Assembly: GCA_965227445.1 (NCBI GenBank)
Contig: OZ245751.1
Span: 4,464,001 to 4,528,000 of the forward strand
Length of the DNA: 64,000 nucleotides
Reading direction: 5' to 3'
DNA from: DT-110 sp030148525
Lineage (GTDB): Bacteria > Bacteroidota > Bacteroidia > Chitinophagales > Saprospiraceae
Of this stretch, positions 25,335 through 34,804 are shown piece after piece (position 1 is the stretch's first letter; every line of letters begins with the position of its first letter). The position numbers and the translations under genes were made by a program. The notes under the pieces were generated by a model, which saw only the letters and a list, made by a program, of their open reading frames with translations, ran no database searches and was not told the DNA's origin.

Positions 25335-27851
25335 CTAATCCAATGATGCCAACTCCTCTTCCAGGGCGGGAATAGTCTGCTCGACACAGGCCATCAGCTC
25401 TTTAATATTGGATCGCTGAATCTCGTCGGCTTTTTCAGCGCGGGCTTTTTCTTCGATTTGCAGGCAAAGTTCAGCAGCCCGTTCCATGCCGATCATTTTC
25501 AGGGACGACTTTAGCTTGTGAGCTATTTGGTAGGTTCGTTCGTGATCGTCACCATTTTCCACTTCTTTCAGATTATCCAGTATTTCGGACGTTTCGCCAA
25601 GAAAAGTCTGTAGCATTTCTCCGATAAATACTTTGTCACCGCCGCTCAACTCGACGAGGTAGGATAAATCAATTTTCTCAGAAGGATTTGCATCCATAGG
25701 TTCTATCTTTTCATCGGAAGCAGGACCCGCGGAGATCCTTTTCCTAAGCATGTGTTTCAATAGGGCCGGCGAGAATGGTTTGGTCATAAAGTCGCTCATT
25801 CCCGCTTTCATAGCTGCCCGCTTTTCATCCAGCATGGCAGCGGCAGTAAGTGCAATAATAGGAATATTGTGGTTGGGATTACCCGTGCTATTCCGAATGG
25901 CGGCGGTGGCGTCAACCCCATTCATTTCGGGCATGTGCAGGTCCATCAGCACGAAATCATAGCGGTGCTGATGGGCTAAGTGCAGGGCCTGCTTACCGTT
26001 TTCAGCAAGGTGGAACTGCACCCCCCACCCCGACAATATCCTGGCAATCAACTTTTGATTTAACGGATTATCCTCAGCCACCAGGGCCCGTAATCCTTTT
26101 AGAGATACGGAATCCATCTTTTTCGGTTGCGCAGTTGGCTCACCAGTTAATAAGAAGTCAGTATGAAAAGTGGGAAAGGTCAGGGTAAAATAAAACGTGC
26201 TACCCTTTCCGGGTTCGCTTTCCAGCGTGATCAAACCACCTATCAGACTCAGCAGGCGCTTTACAATGGCTAATCCCAGTCCGGTACCAACATTTTTTCC
26301 CTTCTCGACATCGTCAATCTGCTCAAAATCCTTAAAGATCAGTTCTTGTTTTTCCTGCGGTATCCCAGGGCCGGTGTCGGTTACACTAAATTGTATCGTG
26401 TGATTTCGTTTTGTTCTTTCCACACAATCAGCCCGCAGGGTAATACTCCCCTCGCGTGTGAATTTCACGGCATTGCTCAACAGATTGGTAAGGACTTGAT
26501 TAAGCAGAGTCCGGTCACCTTTCAGATAATCTCTGATTTGCGGATCAATCACTAAATGAACGTCCACACCGCTGTTGTGGCATTTCAGCTTAGTGCTTTT
26601 ATACTGGGATTGCAGCAATGCATTCAGATTAAAGGGCTTTTCTTCTGGTTCTAATTCACCAGCCTCGATCTTGGACAAATCCAGGATATTGTTGAGTACC
26701 TCCAGGAGGCTGTCGGACGAGAATCTCAGTGTACCTAAAAGGTCTTTTTGCTCCTCATTGAGATCAGTCTTGGCGAGTAAGTGAGTCATACCGATTACCG
26801 AATTCATTGGAGTGCGAATTTCGTGACTCATATTAGCCAGAAACTGCTGTTCAGCCATACGGGCATTTTCGGCCTCCTGAATAGCGTGCAGCAATGATGA
26901 CTCCGATTCCTGCCGCTCCGTTATATCCCGCAAAAACAAGCTAAATAAAGCGTTGTGATTTGTTTCAAACGACGATATACTAACCTCTATCGGGAAATGA
27001 GATCCATTCTGGTGCTGACCTTCCATAACATACCGGCGATGCTGGTTTGCGGCACGTTCCATATAGGAAAGCAGTTTTCCTGGTGCTTTCGAAAACCGTT
27101 TATGCTGCTTTTTCGGTAGTAGTAACCAGGTAATTGATTTCCCGATCACGAAAGACCTGGGATAGCCAAATAATTCCTCCGCTTCCTGATTCCATTCTTG
27201 TACCAGCCCCCCGGAATCCGTAATGACCACCGCATCCCGGGATGAGTTTATAACCTGTCGGAAACGGTGCTCACTTTCCTTGATCTGGTGTTGAATACGT
27301 TGTAAACGCTGATGTGCCCGGCATCCTGCCAGAGTATTTGCGAACTTGTCCATGACTTCGAACAACTGATCCATCTCCGACGCAGCACAAGGGTTATCTT
27401 GCGTACGGTCGTACAAGCAAACGAAACCTATATCCTTAAGTCGGTAACATATTACATTACCGGCACCCTCCAATTTGTGGATATTCAATTCTCCGGCCAT
27501 TTCTAAGCCTATTGATAAATATCCATTAGGTGCGGCCAGGAGTCGCTTCCAAAGCGGATGCTGGTCGGAAACCTCAGTCTGCTTTACCAAAAAATGAGGC
27601 TTGGCGTAATGCAATTGAAAGCTCTTTTCTTCCCGAAGCCATACGGAAGCAAAGGTCAATGGTTTGCGCGACCAGAGCACATTCAAAAAATTGCGGACAT
27701 TCTCTTCGGTATTAAGGGTTTGGCCCAACGAAAGAGCCAATTCGTAGCGCAAAGAGACATCCTCAATGATGCTGTCATTAGGGTTCGATGAGTTCTGCAT
27801 AAATTGAGCCGACAACGGTCTTTTTTGTAAAAGATGATAAACCGTTTCCAT
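25335..27851 (-). CDS. hybrid sensor histidine kinase (GAF-PAS-HisKA-HATPase-REC-HPt)
   Basis: An 838-residue cytoplasmic sensor with no transmembrane segment. Domains: GAF-like sensor about 25-190, PAS about 195-315 (INSSRDAVVITDSGGLVQEWN, LRDITERQ), HisKA with phospho-acceptor His343 in ANMSHEIRTPMN, HATPase (NLLSNAVKFT, TDTGPGIPQ, GTGLGLAIVKRLL), receiver with Asp637 in FVLMDLHMPEMNG and Lys in FMTKPF, and a C-terminal HPt domain with His778 in AHKLKSSLKMIG. The phosphate can therefore move internally His-Asp-His to an unlinked regulator. Start: an upstream in-frame TTG at 27857 and an ATG at 27800 are alternatives. No response regulator lies beside it. Confidence 0.92.
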   Translation of the reverse strand: METVYHLLQKRPLSAQFMQNSSNPNDSIIEDVSLRYELALSLGQTLNTEENVRNFLNVLWSRKPLTFASVWLREEKSFQLHYAKPHFLVKQTEVSDQHPLWKRLLAAPNGYLSIGLEMAGELNIHKLEGAGNVICYRLKDIGFVCLYDRTQDNPCAASEMDQLFEVMDKFANTLAGCRAHQRLQRIQHQIKESEHRFRQVINSSRDAVVITDSGGLVQEWNQEAEELFGYPRSFVIGKSITWLLLPKKQHKRFSKAPGKLLSYMERAANQHRRYVMEGQHQNGSHFPIEVSISSFETNHNALFSLFLRDITERQESESSLLHAIQEAENARMAEQQFLANMSHEIRTPMNSVIGMTHLLAKTDLNEEQKDLLGTLRFSSDSLLEVLNNILDLSKIEAGELEPEEKPFNLNALLQSQYKSTKLKCHNSGVDVHLVIDPQIRDYLKGDRTLLNQVLTNLLSNAVKFTREGSITLRADCVERTKRNHTIQFSVTDTGPGIPQEKQELIFKDFEQIDDVEKGKNVGTGLGLAIVKRLLSLIGGLITLESEPGKGSTFYFTLTFPTFHTDFLLTGEPTAQPKKMDSVSLKGLRALVAEDNPLNQKLIARILSGWGVQFHLAENGKQALHLAHQHRYDFVLMDLHMPEMNGVDATAAIRNSTGNPNHNIPIIALTAAAMLDEKRAAMKAGMSDFMTKPFSPALLKHMLRKRISAGPASDEKIEPMDANPSEKIDLSYLVELSGGDKVFIGEMLQTFLGETSEILDNLKEVENGDDHERTYQIAHKLKSSLKMIGMERAAELCLQIEEKARAEKADEIQRSNIKELMACVEQTIPALEEELASLD

Positions 27852-28163
27852 CCACAATTATTCTTGAAAAAAAAACGACCTTAAACGAGTATAAGCTGGC
27901 GACCATCCGAATAAATCAGGTAAGTAAGCTCCCGGGTTGGTAATGGCCTGCAAGGCAAGACATTTCCTGGCAGATATCTGTATTGATTCCTTCCTCCGAG
28001 AGGATGCCTCTGGATTGTAGTTGGACAGTAACATGTGAACGCTGTGATTGGCGGGAGGACAGGTTTTAGTATACCGTACAAAAGTAGCTGAGAATGGTGT
28101 GCCGTGTTGGTGGTTTTCAGAAATCGGTTGAGTTTTGGCATTTTTTCACCTTTCCATCCCTTT

Positions 28164-28192
28164 TTTGCGCAAGCATCACAGCCATATCTTTA
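28164..28192 (+). promoter_or_regulatory. candidate Bacteroidota promoter
   Basis: TTTG (28164-28167), 17 bases, then TATCTTTA (28185-28192), one mismatch from TAnnTTTG, about 105 bases before the BNR gene. The rest of the 440-base gap between the divergent genes (27852-28297) shows no gene. Confidence 0.4.
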
Positions 28193-28297
28193 CGGATACA
28201 GGATAGTTCCTGCCCCGAGATGACTTGCTAAACCCGGACGACGACTTTTTAATTCAGAATGGCTTGGCTATTTTTAACCCTCACAAAACAAAAATGT

Positions 28298-31200
28298 ATG
28301 AGCACACGTGTATCCATACTCTGTAGTTTGCTGCTATGGAGTTTCTTCCCACTGATCGGACAATCAGATATTCCGGTCGACCTGATGGAAGACCTTACCA
28401 TTCGAAATATTGGCCCCGCAGGCATGAGTGGCCGGGTTACGGCCATTGATGTGGACCTGACCGATTCCGACATCATTTACGTAGGTACCGCTTCCGGTGG
28501 TGCCTGGAAATCTATGAACGGTGGCATTAGCTGGAAGCCTATCTTTGACGACCAGCCGGTCCAGAGCATTGGTGCCCTGGCGGTCAGCCAGAAAAACCCG
28601 GATGTGATCTGGGTTGGTACCGGTGAAGGGAACCCCCGCAACTCCATGAATAGTGGTGAAGGCATCTACAAAAGCCTGGACGGCGGAGAGACGTGGACTT
28701 GTATGGGCCTTAAAGCCACCAAGACCATCCACCGTATCCTCATCCACCCCGACGACCCTCAGACAGTCTACGCCGGCGCACTGGGTTCGGTATGGGGACC
28801 AAATGAAGAACGGGGCGTGTACAAAACCACCGACGGCGGTAAGACCTGGAACAAAATCCTGTACGCCAACGAAGAGACCGGTGTGGCCGATATGATCATG
28901 GATCCCACCAACCCGAATAAGATACTGGTGGCCATGTGGGAAATGGGTCGTAAGCCCTGGACCTTTAACTCGGGAGGCCCCGGTTCCGGTCTTTTTGTAA
29001 CCCTCGACGGGGGTGAAACCTGGCAGGAGCGAACCGACACAGATGGTTTGCCGAAAGGCGAACTGGGACGTATCGGACTGGCCATGGCACCTTCCTCCCC
29101 CAATATTGTATACGCTTTGGTCGAAGCCAAAGAGAATGGTTTCTATAAATCTACTGACGGCGGACGCAACTGGTCTGAGGTGAAGGCTAATGGAAATTAC
29201 GGCAATCGCCCGTTCTATTACTCTGATATCTTTGTCGACCCCGTTAACGAAAACCGCATTTACAGCCTGCATTCGCTGGTCACCATATCGGAAGATGGCG
29301 GTCGAAACTGGCGTACACTGCTCCCCTATTCAGGTGTTCACCCCGACCACCACGCGTTTTGGGTGCATCCCGATGATCCCAATTATCTGATCGAAGGTAA
29401 TGACGGAGGCCTGAACATCTCGCGCGATCGGGGGGAAAGCTGGCGCTTTATTCCCAACCTGCCCCTGGCCCAGTTCTACCACATCAGTTACGATATGGAC
29501 ATACCATACAACGTAGCAGGTGGTATGCAGGACAATGGATCCTGGGTTGGCCCCAGCCAGGTCTGGCAGGCCGGAGGTATTACCAATGCCCACTGGCAAG
29601 AAGTGTATTTCGGTGACGGCTTTGACGTACAATTCAAACCCGACGACAACCGGTACGTGTACGCCATGTCTCAGGGTGGTAACGTCGGGCTGGTCGATAC
29701 CGAAACCGGTCAGACCAAGCGCATCAAACCCACCCACCCGGATGCTGATGTCGAGCTGCGTTTCAATTGGAATGCTGCCATCGCACTGGATCCTTTTAAT
29801 GATTGTGGGGTCTACTACGGAAGCCAATATGTGCATTACAGCACGGATTGCGGAGATAGCTGGGAAGTGATCTCTCCGGACCTCACCACCAATGATACCA
29901 GCAAACAGAAACAGCACCTGAGTGGTGGACTGACCATCGATGATACACAGGCTGAAAACCACACTACTATCCTGGCTATTGCTCCTGATCACGACGATAA
30001 AAATACCATCTGGGTAGGTACTGACGACGGAAACCTGCAACTCACACGCGATGGCGGCGAGACCTGGACCAACCTGTCGGATCGCCTGCCCGATTTTAAT
30101 GAAGGTGCCTGGATACCGTTTATCCATTTATCATCTATCAACGATGGTGAAGCCTTTGTAGTCGTAAACGATTATCGCCGTAATGACTACCGCCCCATGG
30201 CCTATCACACCGACGACTACGGTCAAAGCTGGACCAAAATTGTCGACGAGGAACAGGTTAATGGCCACGCCCTCTCCCTGATCCAGGACCTCGAGGAACC
30301 CAACTTGCTTTTCCTGGGTACCGATTTTGGTTTGTACGTCAGTGTTGATTACGGAAAAAACTGGACGAAATGGACACATTTCCCCAGTGTATCGACGGCT
30401 GACCTGGCCATCCACCCGCGTGAACACGACCTGATCATTGGCACCTTCGGTCGTGCGGCCTGGATCATGGACGACATTCGTCCGCTGCGCAAAATCGCGG
30501 CAACCAATGGTGAGGTTCTGGATAAGGACCTGGCTGTTTTTGAAACGCCCGATGCCTACCTGGCTGAATACAAGTCATTCACCGGGGTCCGCTTCGCCGC
30601 CGATGGTATGTTCCGGGGACAGAACCGGCGCGGCGGAGCCATGATGACCGTTTGGCGGAAGCCTCCGGGCATGGATGAAGATGGTAAAAAGAAAAAGAGC
30701 AAAGGCAAAGCAAAGGTCCACGTATTCAATGCAGCCGGTGATACCATCCGCACCTACAGTACCGAACTGGATACCGGTATGAACCGCGTTTACTGGCCCA
30801 TGAACCGCAATGGAGTAGAAACACCATCCCGTCGCGACCGTCGTCCGGATGCCGATCCGCCATCGGGTCCCAGCGTTTTGCCGGGTACCTATAAGGTTGT
30901 GATCGCCATGGGTGACGTGAAGGACTCGACCGAAGTAGCGGTTAACATGGACCCTCGGATCGATATGTCCATGGCCCAAATGCGCGCCCTTGATGCTGCC
31001 TATCGCGAATGGGAAGACCTGGCCGAAAAGGCTACGGAAGGCTTCAATCGACTCAAGGATGCCCGCAAGACCATCGACCGGATCAATAAAGCCATGGAGA
31101 TGGCTCCGGATACGGTACAGGCCGACATCAAAAAGATGGGTAAAGCCATGCTCGATAGCCTCGCCCAGTTGGAAGAGCTATATATGCAGCCCGAAGGTCT

Positions 31201-31453
31201 GAAGGGGATTCAACGTACCAGTGACAACGTCATGGGGAAAATGTACAATGCCCGTGGATACATTGGTTCCTCCATGGGCGCCCCTAATCAGGCTGCTCAA
31301 CGCACCATGGAGGTTGCCCGGGATTATGTATCCGAAGCCCTGGATGCCATTAACGACTTTTTCATGAACGACTTCAAGGAGTATCAGGAGAAGGTCGAGG
31401 GTGTTTCAGTACCGTTGTTCAAGGAATACGAACCGGTACGGATGAACGACTAA
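28298..31453 (+). CDS. large secreted BNR/VPS10-like beta-propeller protein
   Basis: A 1051-residue exported protein of the WD40/YVTN/BNR-like class that is often annotated as glycosyl hydrolase in Bacteroidota. Signal peptide MSTRVSILCSLLLWSFFPLIGQ; the ATG at 28298 is preferred over the one at 28259 for this reason. Many Asp-box turns are present (MNGGISWKPI, LDGGETWTCMG, TDGGKTWNKI, LDGGETWQER, TDGGRNWSEV, EDGGRNWRTL, RDGGETWTNLSD, DDYGQSWTKI), arranged as sortilin-like propellers up to about residue 720. The C-terminal third carries a beta segment and a helical, possibly coiled-coil part (residues about 890-1000). No T9SS domain is seen. Enzymatic activity is unproven. Six heptamer repeats follow the stop directly. 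Confidence 0.8.
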   Translation: MSTRVSILCSLLLWSFFPLIGQSDIPVDLMEDLTIRNIGPAGMSGRVTAIDVDLTDSDIIYVGTASGGAWKSMNGGISWKPIFDDQPVQSIGALAVSQKNPDVIWVGTGEGNPRNSMNSGEGIYKSLDGGETWTCMGLKATKTIHRILIHPDDPQTVYAGALGSVWGPNEERGVYKTTDGGKTWNKILYANEETGVADMIMDPTNPNKILVAMWEMGRKPWTFNSGGPGSGLFVTLDGGETWQERTDTDGLPKGELGRIGLAMAPSSPNIVYALVEAKENGFYKSTDGGRNWSEVKANGNYGNRPFYYSDIFVDPVNENRIYSLHSLVTISEDGGRNWRTLLPYSGVHPDHHAFWVHPDDPNYLIEGNDGGLNISRDRGESWRFIPNLPLAQFYHISYDMDIPYNVAGGMQDNGSWVGPSQVWQAGGITNAHWQEVYFGDGFDVQFKPDDNRYVYAMSQGGNVGLVDTETGQTKRIKPTHPDADVELRFNWNAAIALDPFNDCGVYYGSQYVHYSTDCGDSWEVISPDLTTNDTSKQKQHLSGGLTIDDTQAENHTTILAIAPDHDDKNTIWVGTDDGNLQLTRDGGETWTNLSDRLPDFNEGAWIPFIHLSSINDGEAFVVVNDYRRNDYRPMAYHTDDYGQSWTKIVDEEQVNGHALSLIQDLEEPNLLFLGTDFGLYVSVDYGKNWTKWTHFPSVSTADLAIHPREHDLIIGTFGRAAWIMDDIRPLRKIAATNGEVLDKDLAVFETPDAYLAEYKSFTGVRFAADGMFRGQNRRGGAMMTVWRKPPGMDEDGKKKKSKGKAKVHVFNAAGDTIRTYSTELDTGMNRVYWPMNRNGVETPSRRDRRPDADPPSGPSVLPGTYKVVIAMGDVKDSTEVAVNMDPRIDMSMAQMRALDAAYREWEDLAEKATEGFNRLKDARKTIDRINKAMEMAPDTVQADIKKMGKAMLDSLAQLEELYMQPEGLKGIQRTSDNVMGKMYNARGYIGSSMGAPNQAAQRTMEVARDYVSEALDAINDFFMNDFKEYQEKVEGVSVPLFKEYEPVRMND

Positions 31454-31455
31454 TC

Positions 31456-31497
31456 AGGTTTGAGGTTTGAGGTTTGAGGTTTGAGGTATGGGGTTTG
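31456..31497. repeat. AGGTTTG heptamer tandem repeat
   Basis: Six consecutive 7-base units (four AGGTTTG, then AGGTATG and GGGTTTG) starting three bases after the stop codon of the BNR gene. Confidence 0.9.
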
Positions 31498-31518
31498 AGG
31501 TGGAGCTCCTCTGACCTC

Positions 31519-31577
31519 GCCCAAAATAGTGTAGGCCCTGTCTGACAAAGTCAGACAGGGCCTACACTATTTTGGGC
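31519..31577. terminator. bidirectional terminator: perfect 28-bp inverted repeat
   Basis: Arms 31519-31546 and 31550-31577 are exact complements around an AAA loop; each end carries AAAATA/TATTTT so it works in both directions. It lies between convergent genes (BNR gene ending 31453, MORN-like gene ending 31584). Confidence 0.8.
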
Positions 31578-31583
31578 AGTCTT

Positions 31584-32177
31584 TCAGGAACGGTATTTCT
31601 CCGGAACGTCGCCCTTGCGCTCCGTGATCTGACCACTTTTATCGAAAAGCACCTCGTAGACTAGCTCACCGTATTCGAACAGGGCATCCCGTGCCATGGT
31701 CCCGTCACCGTACCAACGTAATTGTGGTCCGTGCTGAATACCGCCCTCCAGGAAATGAGTATCGATGTAGGGCTTGCCACCTTCGAACCACATGCGTTGA
31801 CTGCCTTTATTCCGGCCATTCTTGGTATGGAAATCGAAATCGAGATCACCATTTTCGTAATAGCCGATCTGCCAGACAACCATCCCTTCTTCATAGCGAA
31901 CGTAACGGTAGCGGTGTTCCGTTTCCGGAAAAACCTGGAGACTCCAACCCGTGTAAGGCTCACCATCCAGGAAATAGGAACGATCAATACGACCGAGTTC
32001 TCCGCGCTCGGCCCGTTCTTCCAGTTGGTGAAAGTCCACCTTATCCAGCTTATCCAGGGCCTGTTGGCTGGGCGTTTCGGGATGGTTGCCGTAGGGCACC
32101 TCCATGGTGTAGAGGTCGGGCTGGGCCGAACAGCTCAGACCGGACAGGAAAAGCAAAATAAGGAGGGTAATTCGCAT
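31584..32177 (-). CDS. MORN-like repeat (YwqK-type) lipoprotein
   Basis: A 197-residue exported protein, probably lipidated (LSGLSC, Cys16). The mature part has repeated short beta hairpins with Tyr and Gly, such as DGEPYTGWSLQVFPE, YYENGDLDFDFHTKNGRN, EGGKPYIDTHFLEGG and YGDGTMARDALFEYG, matching the MORN-like repeats of the so-called YwqK antitoxin family. The toxin-antitoxin label for that family is doubtful here since no toxin gene is near. It ends at a perfect bidirectional terminator. Confidence 0.75.
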   Translation of the reverse strand: MRITLLILLFLSGLSCSAQPDLYTMEVPYGNHPETPSQQALDKLDKVDFHQLEERAERGELGRIDRSYFLDGEPYTGWSLQVFPETEHRYRYVRYEEGMVVWQIGYYENGDLDFDFHTKNGRNKGSQRMWFEGGKPYIDTHFLEGGIQHGPQLRWYGDGTMARDALFEYGELVYEVLFDKSGQITERKGDVPEKYRS

Positions 32178-32197
32178 GGCAAAAGGGTTGGGTGAAT

Positions 32198-32239
32198 TCT
32201 TGTAGTAGAGACGTGAGGCCTCACGTCTCTACTACAAGA
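32198..32239. repeat. 42-bp perfect palindrome
   Basis: A palindrome without any loop, centred between 32218 and 32219 (GTGAGG|CCTCAC). It lies between the start of the MORN-like gene and the end of the HMA gene. It could act as a terminator for the HMA gene, or be a member of a dispersed palindrome family. Confidence 0.85.
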
Positions 32240-32257
32240 TACCATTCCTCACGTTAA

Positions 32258-32482
32258 CTAGCCATTAGATGGCGCCACCGGCTCAATATCGAAGCCGGCA
32301 TCTTCCACTGCTTCGACAATGGCCTCCTCCCGAAGATTGTCTCCTTTTACCGTAAGGATCTTCTCGGGATTCTCCGTATCTACGGTCCATTCTTTGAGCC
32401 CCGGCACGTCTTCAATAAATCCGGTTACGGAGCGAATGCAACTTCCGCAATTGATATTAGTTTTGAACGTGTATTCTTTCAT
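32258..32482 (-). CDS. HMA-domain metal chaperone
   Basis: A 74-residue heavy-metal-associated domain with the beta-alpha-beta-beta-alpha-beta fold. Metal ligands Cys12 and Cys15 are in NINCGSCIRSV. These small proteins carry Cu(I) in the cytoplasm. It starts 18 bases from, and divergent to, the TonB receptor gene, so the two share a short control region; no efflux ATPase gene is next to it. The C-terminus (VEDAGFDIEPV) is typical. Confidence 0.9.
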   Translation of the reverse strand: MKEYTFKTNINCGSCIRSVTGFIEDVPGLKEWTVDTENPEKILTVKGDNLREEAIVEAVEDAGFDIEPVAPSNG

Positions 32483-32500
32483 GGTGTTTGAGTTAATAGT

Positions 32501-34804
32501 ATGCGAAAAACAATCGTCTTCTTTAAACAGTATGTGCTCCTTTTAGGGTTTTCCCTCACCCCTTTTTTTCTGGCGGCCCAACAGCTTGTTCGCGGACAGG
32601 TGGTCACGCTGACAAGCAATGAGCCAGTGGTCGGCGCTACCGTCCAGGATATCCGATCGGGAACCGGTACCACCACCGACGGCCGCGGACAATTTAACCT
32701 CACGGCGACGGGCGACAGTCTTGTCGTCTCCTACACCGGCTACGAGCGGGTGACCATTGCCCCTATCCCGGATCAGGATTTTCTGACGGTGCGGCTCGAT
32801 CCCAACACCACCCTGTCCACGGTCATTATTCAGGCCGATCCACCCGATGTATCTCTGCGGACGGCCGCCTCGGTCCAGCGTATTTCACAAGAGCAGATCG
32901 ACCGTACCGATCAACTCAATCCGGCACCAATTCTTAATCAAATACCCGGCCTGTTTATGCAAAGTGGTGCTCTCAATACCAACCGCATCACCATCCGCGG
33001 TATCGGGAATCGCATCCCCTTCGGCACGGCCAAGATTCGCGCCTACCTCGACGATATTCCCCTGACCAACGGAGTGGGCGAAACGGTACTGGAAGATATT
33101 GATCTCAGCCTGGTCGATCAGATCATCATTCGCAAGGGGCCCACCGCCAGCAGCTATGGGGCTGGTTTGGGCGGCCTGATCCAGTACCAAACCACCTCTT
33201 CGGAGCGCCCCGCCAGCTATTCGGCCTCCCAATCGAGCGGCAGCTTCGGCTTATCCCGCACCGTTCTGCAGGCCGATGTGGCCGGTAGTGACAGCCCCTT
33301 TCAACTGACGCTCAATGGTACACGTACCCACAGCGATGGCTACCGCGCGAACAACACCTACGACCGCAACGCCCTGACCGCCCTCGCGCGCTGGTCGGCA
33401 CCCGACGACCGCCAGGGAGCCACCCTCTTTCTCAACTACAATCAGGTGGAAGCGGGGATTCCCTCATCGTTAAACGAAACCGATTTTCGCAACAATCCGG
33501 AAATGGCCGCGGCTAATTGGGCAGGTGTGTCGGGGGGAGAAGATTACGATCGCCTGCTCGTCGGCTTTTCGCACCGGCGGCAGTGGCTTTCGCCAAAAGC
33601 GAACCAATCCCTGCGCTCGGGCATCAGCCTGTTTGCCACCAGCCGCAATAACTACGAGGTTCGCCCCTTCAATATCCTGCGGGAAAACAACCGGGCCCTG
33701 GGCTTTCGCACCACTCTCGACTGGACACCGGGCTCCGAAAGTTTCACTCCCCGCATTACCACCGGTATCGAATACTACGACGAACGCTACGACTGGACCA
33801 CCAATGCCACCCTGGCCGAAGGAGCACTCGGTGAACTCCTCAGCGACCAACTGGAAAACCGGCGCTATTACAACCTCTTTGCCGAGATGCACTGGCAACC
33901 CGATCCCGATTGGCAGGTAACCGCCGGCATAAACCTGAATGAAACCCAATACACCCTGACCGATCAATTCCCACAAGATCAGGACGATCAGAGTGGTGAT
34001 TATGCCTTCCGCCCTATCTGGTCGCCCCGCCTGAGTATTTCCTACACCTTCGCACCGCGGATGAACTGGTACGCTACGGTTAGTCACGGTTTTGCGGCCC
34101 CTACCCTGGAGGAAACCCTGCAACCCGACGGCAGTCGTAATCCGGATATCCAACCCGAGCGGGGACTCAACCTGGAAACCGGTAGCCGGGGCAGTTTTTT
34201 GTTCGGGCGGTTTAGCTACGAGGTCTCACTCTACCGCATGTGGATCACCGACCTCTTGGTAGCCCGCCGTACGGCCCTCGACCAGTTCATCGGCATCAAT
34301 GCCGGCAGCAGTATTCACCAGGGCCTGGAAGCCCGACTGACCTACCGGCTACCTGATGTAACCGGCACCTACGCCAGGGTATCGTATGCCTACAGCGATT
34401 ACTATTTTGATACCTTCCTCGACGGGGAGAACGACTACAGCGGCAATGCCCTTACCGGCCAGCCACCCCATCAGGTCGGGGTCGAAGCCCAGTGGACACC
34501 GGGTTGGGATCTCTACATCCACGGTCGCTGGCGCTATACGGATGCGTTCCCTATCGTCGACAACAATAGGTTATATAACGAAGCCTATCAGGTCACAGAT
34601 CTGAGAATTGGTTGGCAGAGAGGCTTCGGACCGCACTGGCAAATCCACCCCTACCTGGGCATTCAAAATATTTTTGACGAAGACTACGCCTCCATGGTAC
34701 AGGTCAACGCTCAGGGTTTTGGCGGAAGCCAGCCGCGTTTTTACTATCCCGGACTACCGAGAAACTTTTACGCCGGAATCCGGTTGGAATATCAAATCAA
34801 GTAA
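32501..34804 (+). CDS. TonB-dependent receptor (FecA/siderophore-like)
   Basis: A 767-residue outer-membrane receptor. Signal peptide about 1-26, carboxypeptidase-like domain about 29-110 (VRGQVVTLTSNEPVVGATVQD), plug (PAPILNQIPGLFMQSGALNTNRITIRGIGNR, IIIRKGPTASSYGAGLGGLIQYQ) and barrel ending in aromatic-rich strands (FYAGIRLEYQIK). The plug resembles receptors for ferric siderophores or metal complexes rather than SusC. Divergent to an HMA copper chaperone, so copper or iron transport is possible. The stop is followed without any gap by the next start. A GGCGAAAGCC motif copy lies at 33585 on the other strand. Confidence 0.9.
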   Translation: MRKTIVFFKQYVLLLGFSLTPFFLAAQQLVRGQVVTLTSNEPVVGATVQDIRSGTGTTTDGRGQFNLTATGDSLVVSYTGYERVTIAPIPDQDFLTVRLDPNTTLSTVIIQADPPDVSLRTAASVQRISQEQIDRTDQLNPAPILNQIPGLFMQSGALNTNRITIRGIGNRIPFGTAKIRAYLDDIPLTNGVGETVLEDIDLSLVDQIIIRKGPTASSYGAGLGGLIQYQTTSSERPASYSASQSSGSFGLSRTVLQADVAGSDSPFQLTLNGTRTHSDGYRANNTYDRNALTALARWSAPDDRQGATLFLNYNQVEAGIPSSLNETDFRNNPEMAAANWAGVSGGEDYDRLLVGFSHRRQWLSPKANQSLRSGISLFATSRNNYEVRPFNILRENNRALGFRTTLDWTPGSESFTPRITTGIEYYDERYDWTTNATLAEGALGELLSDQLENRRYYNLFAEMHWQPDPDWQVTAGINLNETQYTLTDQFPQDQDDQSGDYAFRPIWSPRLSISYTFAPRMNWYATVSHGFAAPTLEETLQPDGSRNPDIQPERGLNLETGSRGSFLFGRFSYEVSLYRMWITDLLVARRTALDQFIGINAGSSIHQGLEARLTYRLPDVTGTYARVSYAYSDYYFDTFLDGENDYSGNALTGQPPHQVGVEAQWTPGWDLYIHGRWRYTDAFPIVDNNRLYNEAYQVTDLRIGWQRGFGPHWQIHPYLGIQNIFDEDYASMVQVNAQGFGGSQPRFYYPGLPRNFYAGIRLEYQIK

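Noticed and set aside
24937..25387. Several long open frames on the minus strand over the 126-bp repeat
   Set aside because: They exist only because the repeat lacks stops; all three frames are open and the residues repeat with the DNA unit.
31584..32177. Toxin-antitoxin pair around the YwqK-like gene
   Set aside because: The gene is exported, solitary and bounded by palindromes; no partner toxin gene is seen.
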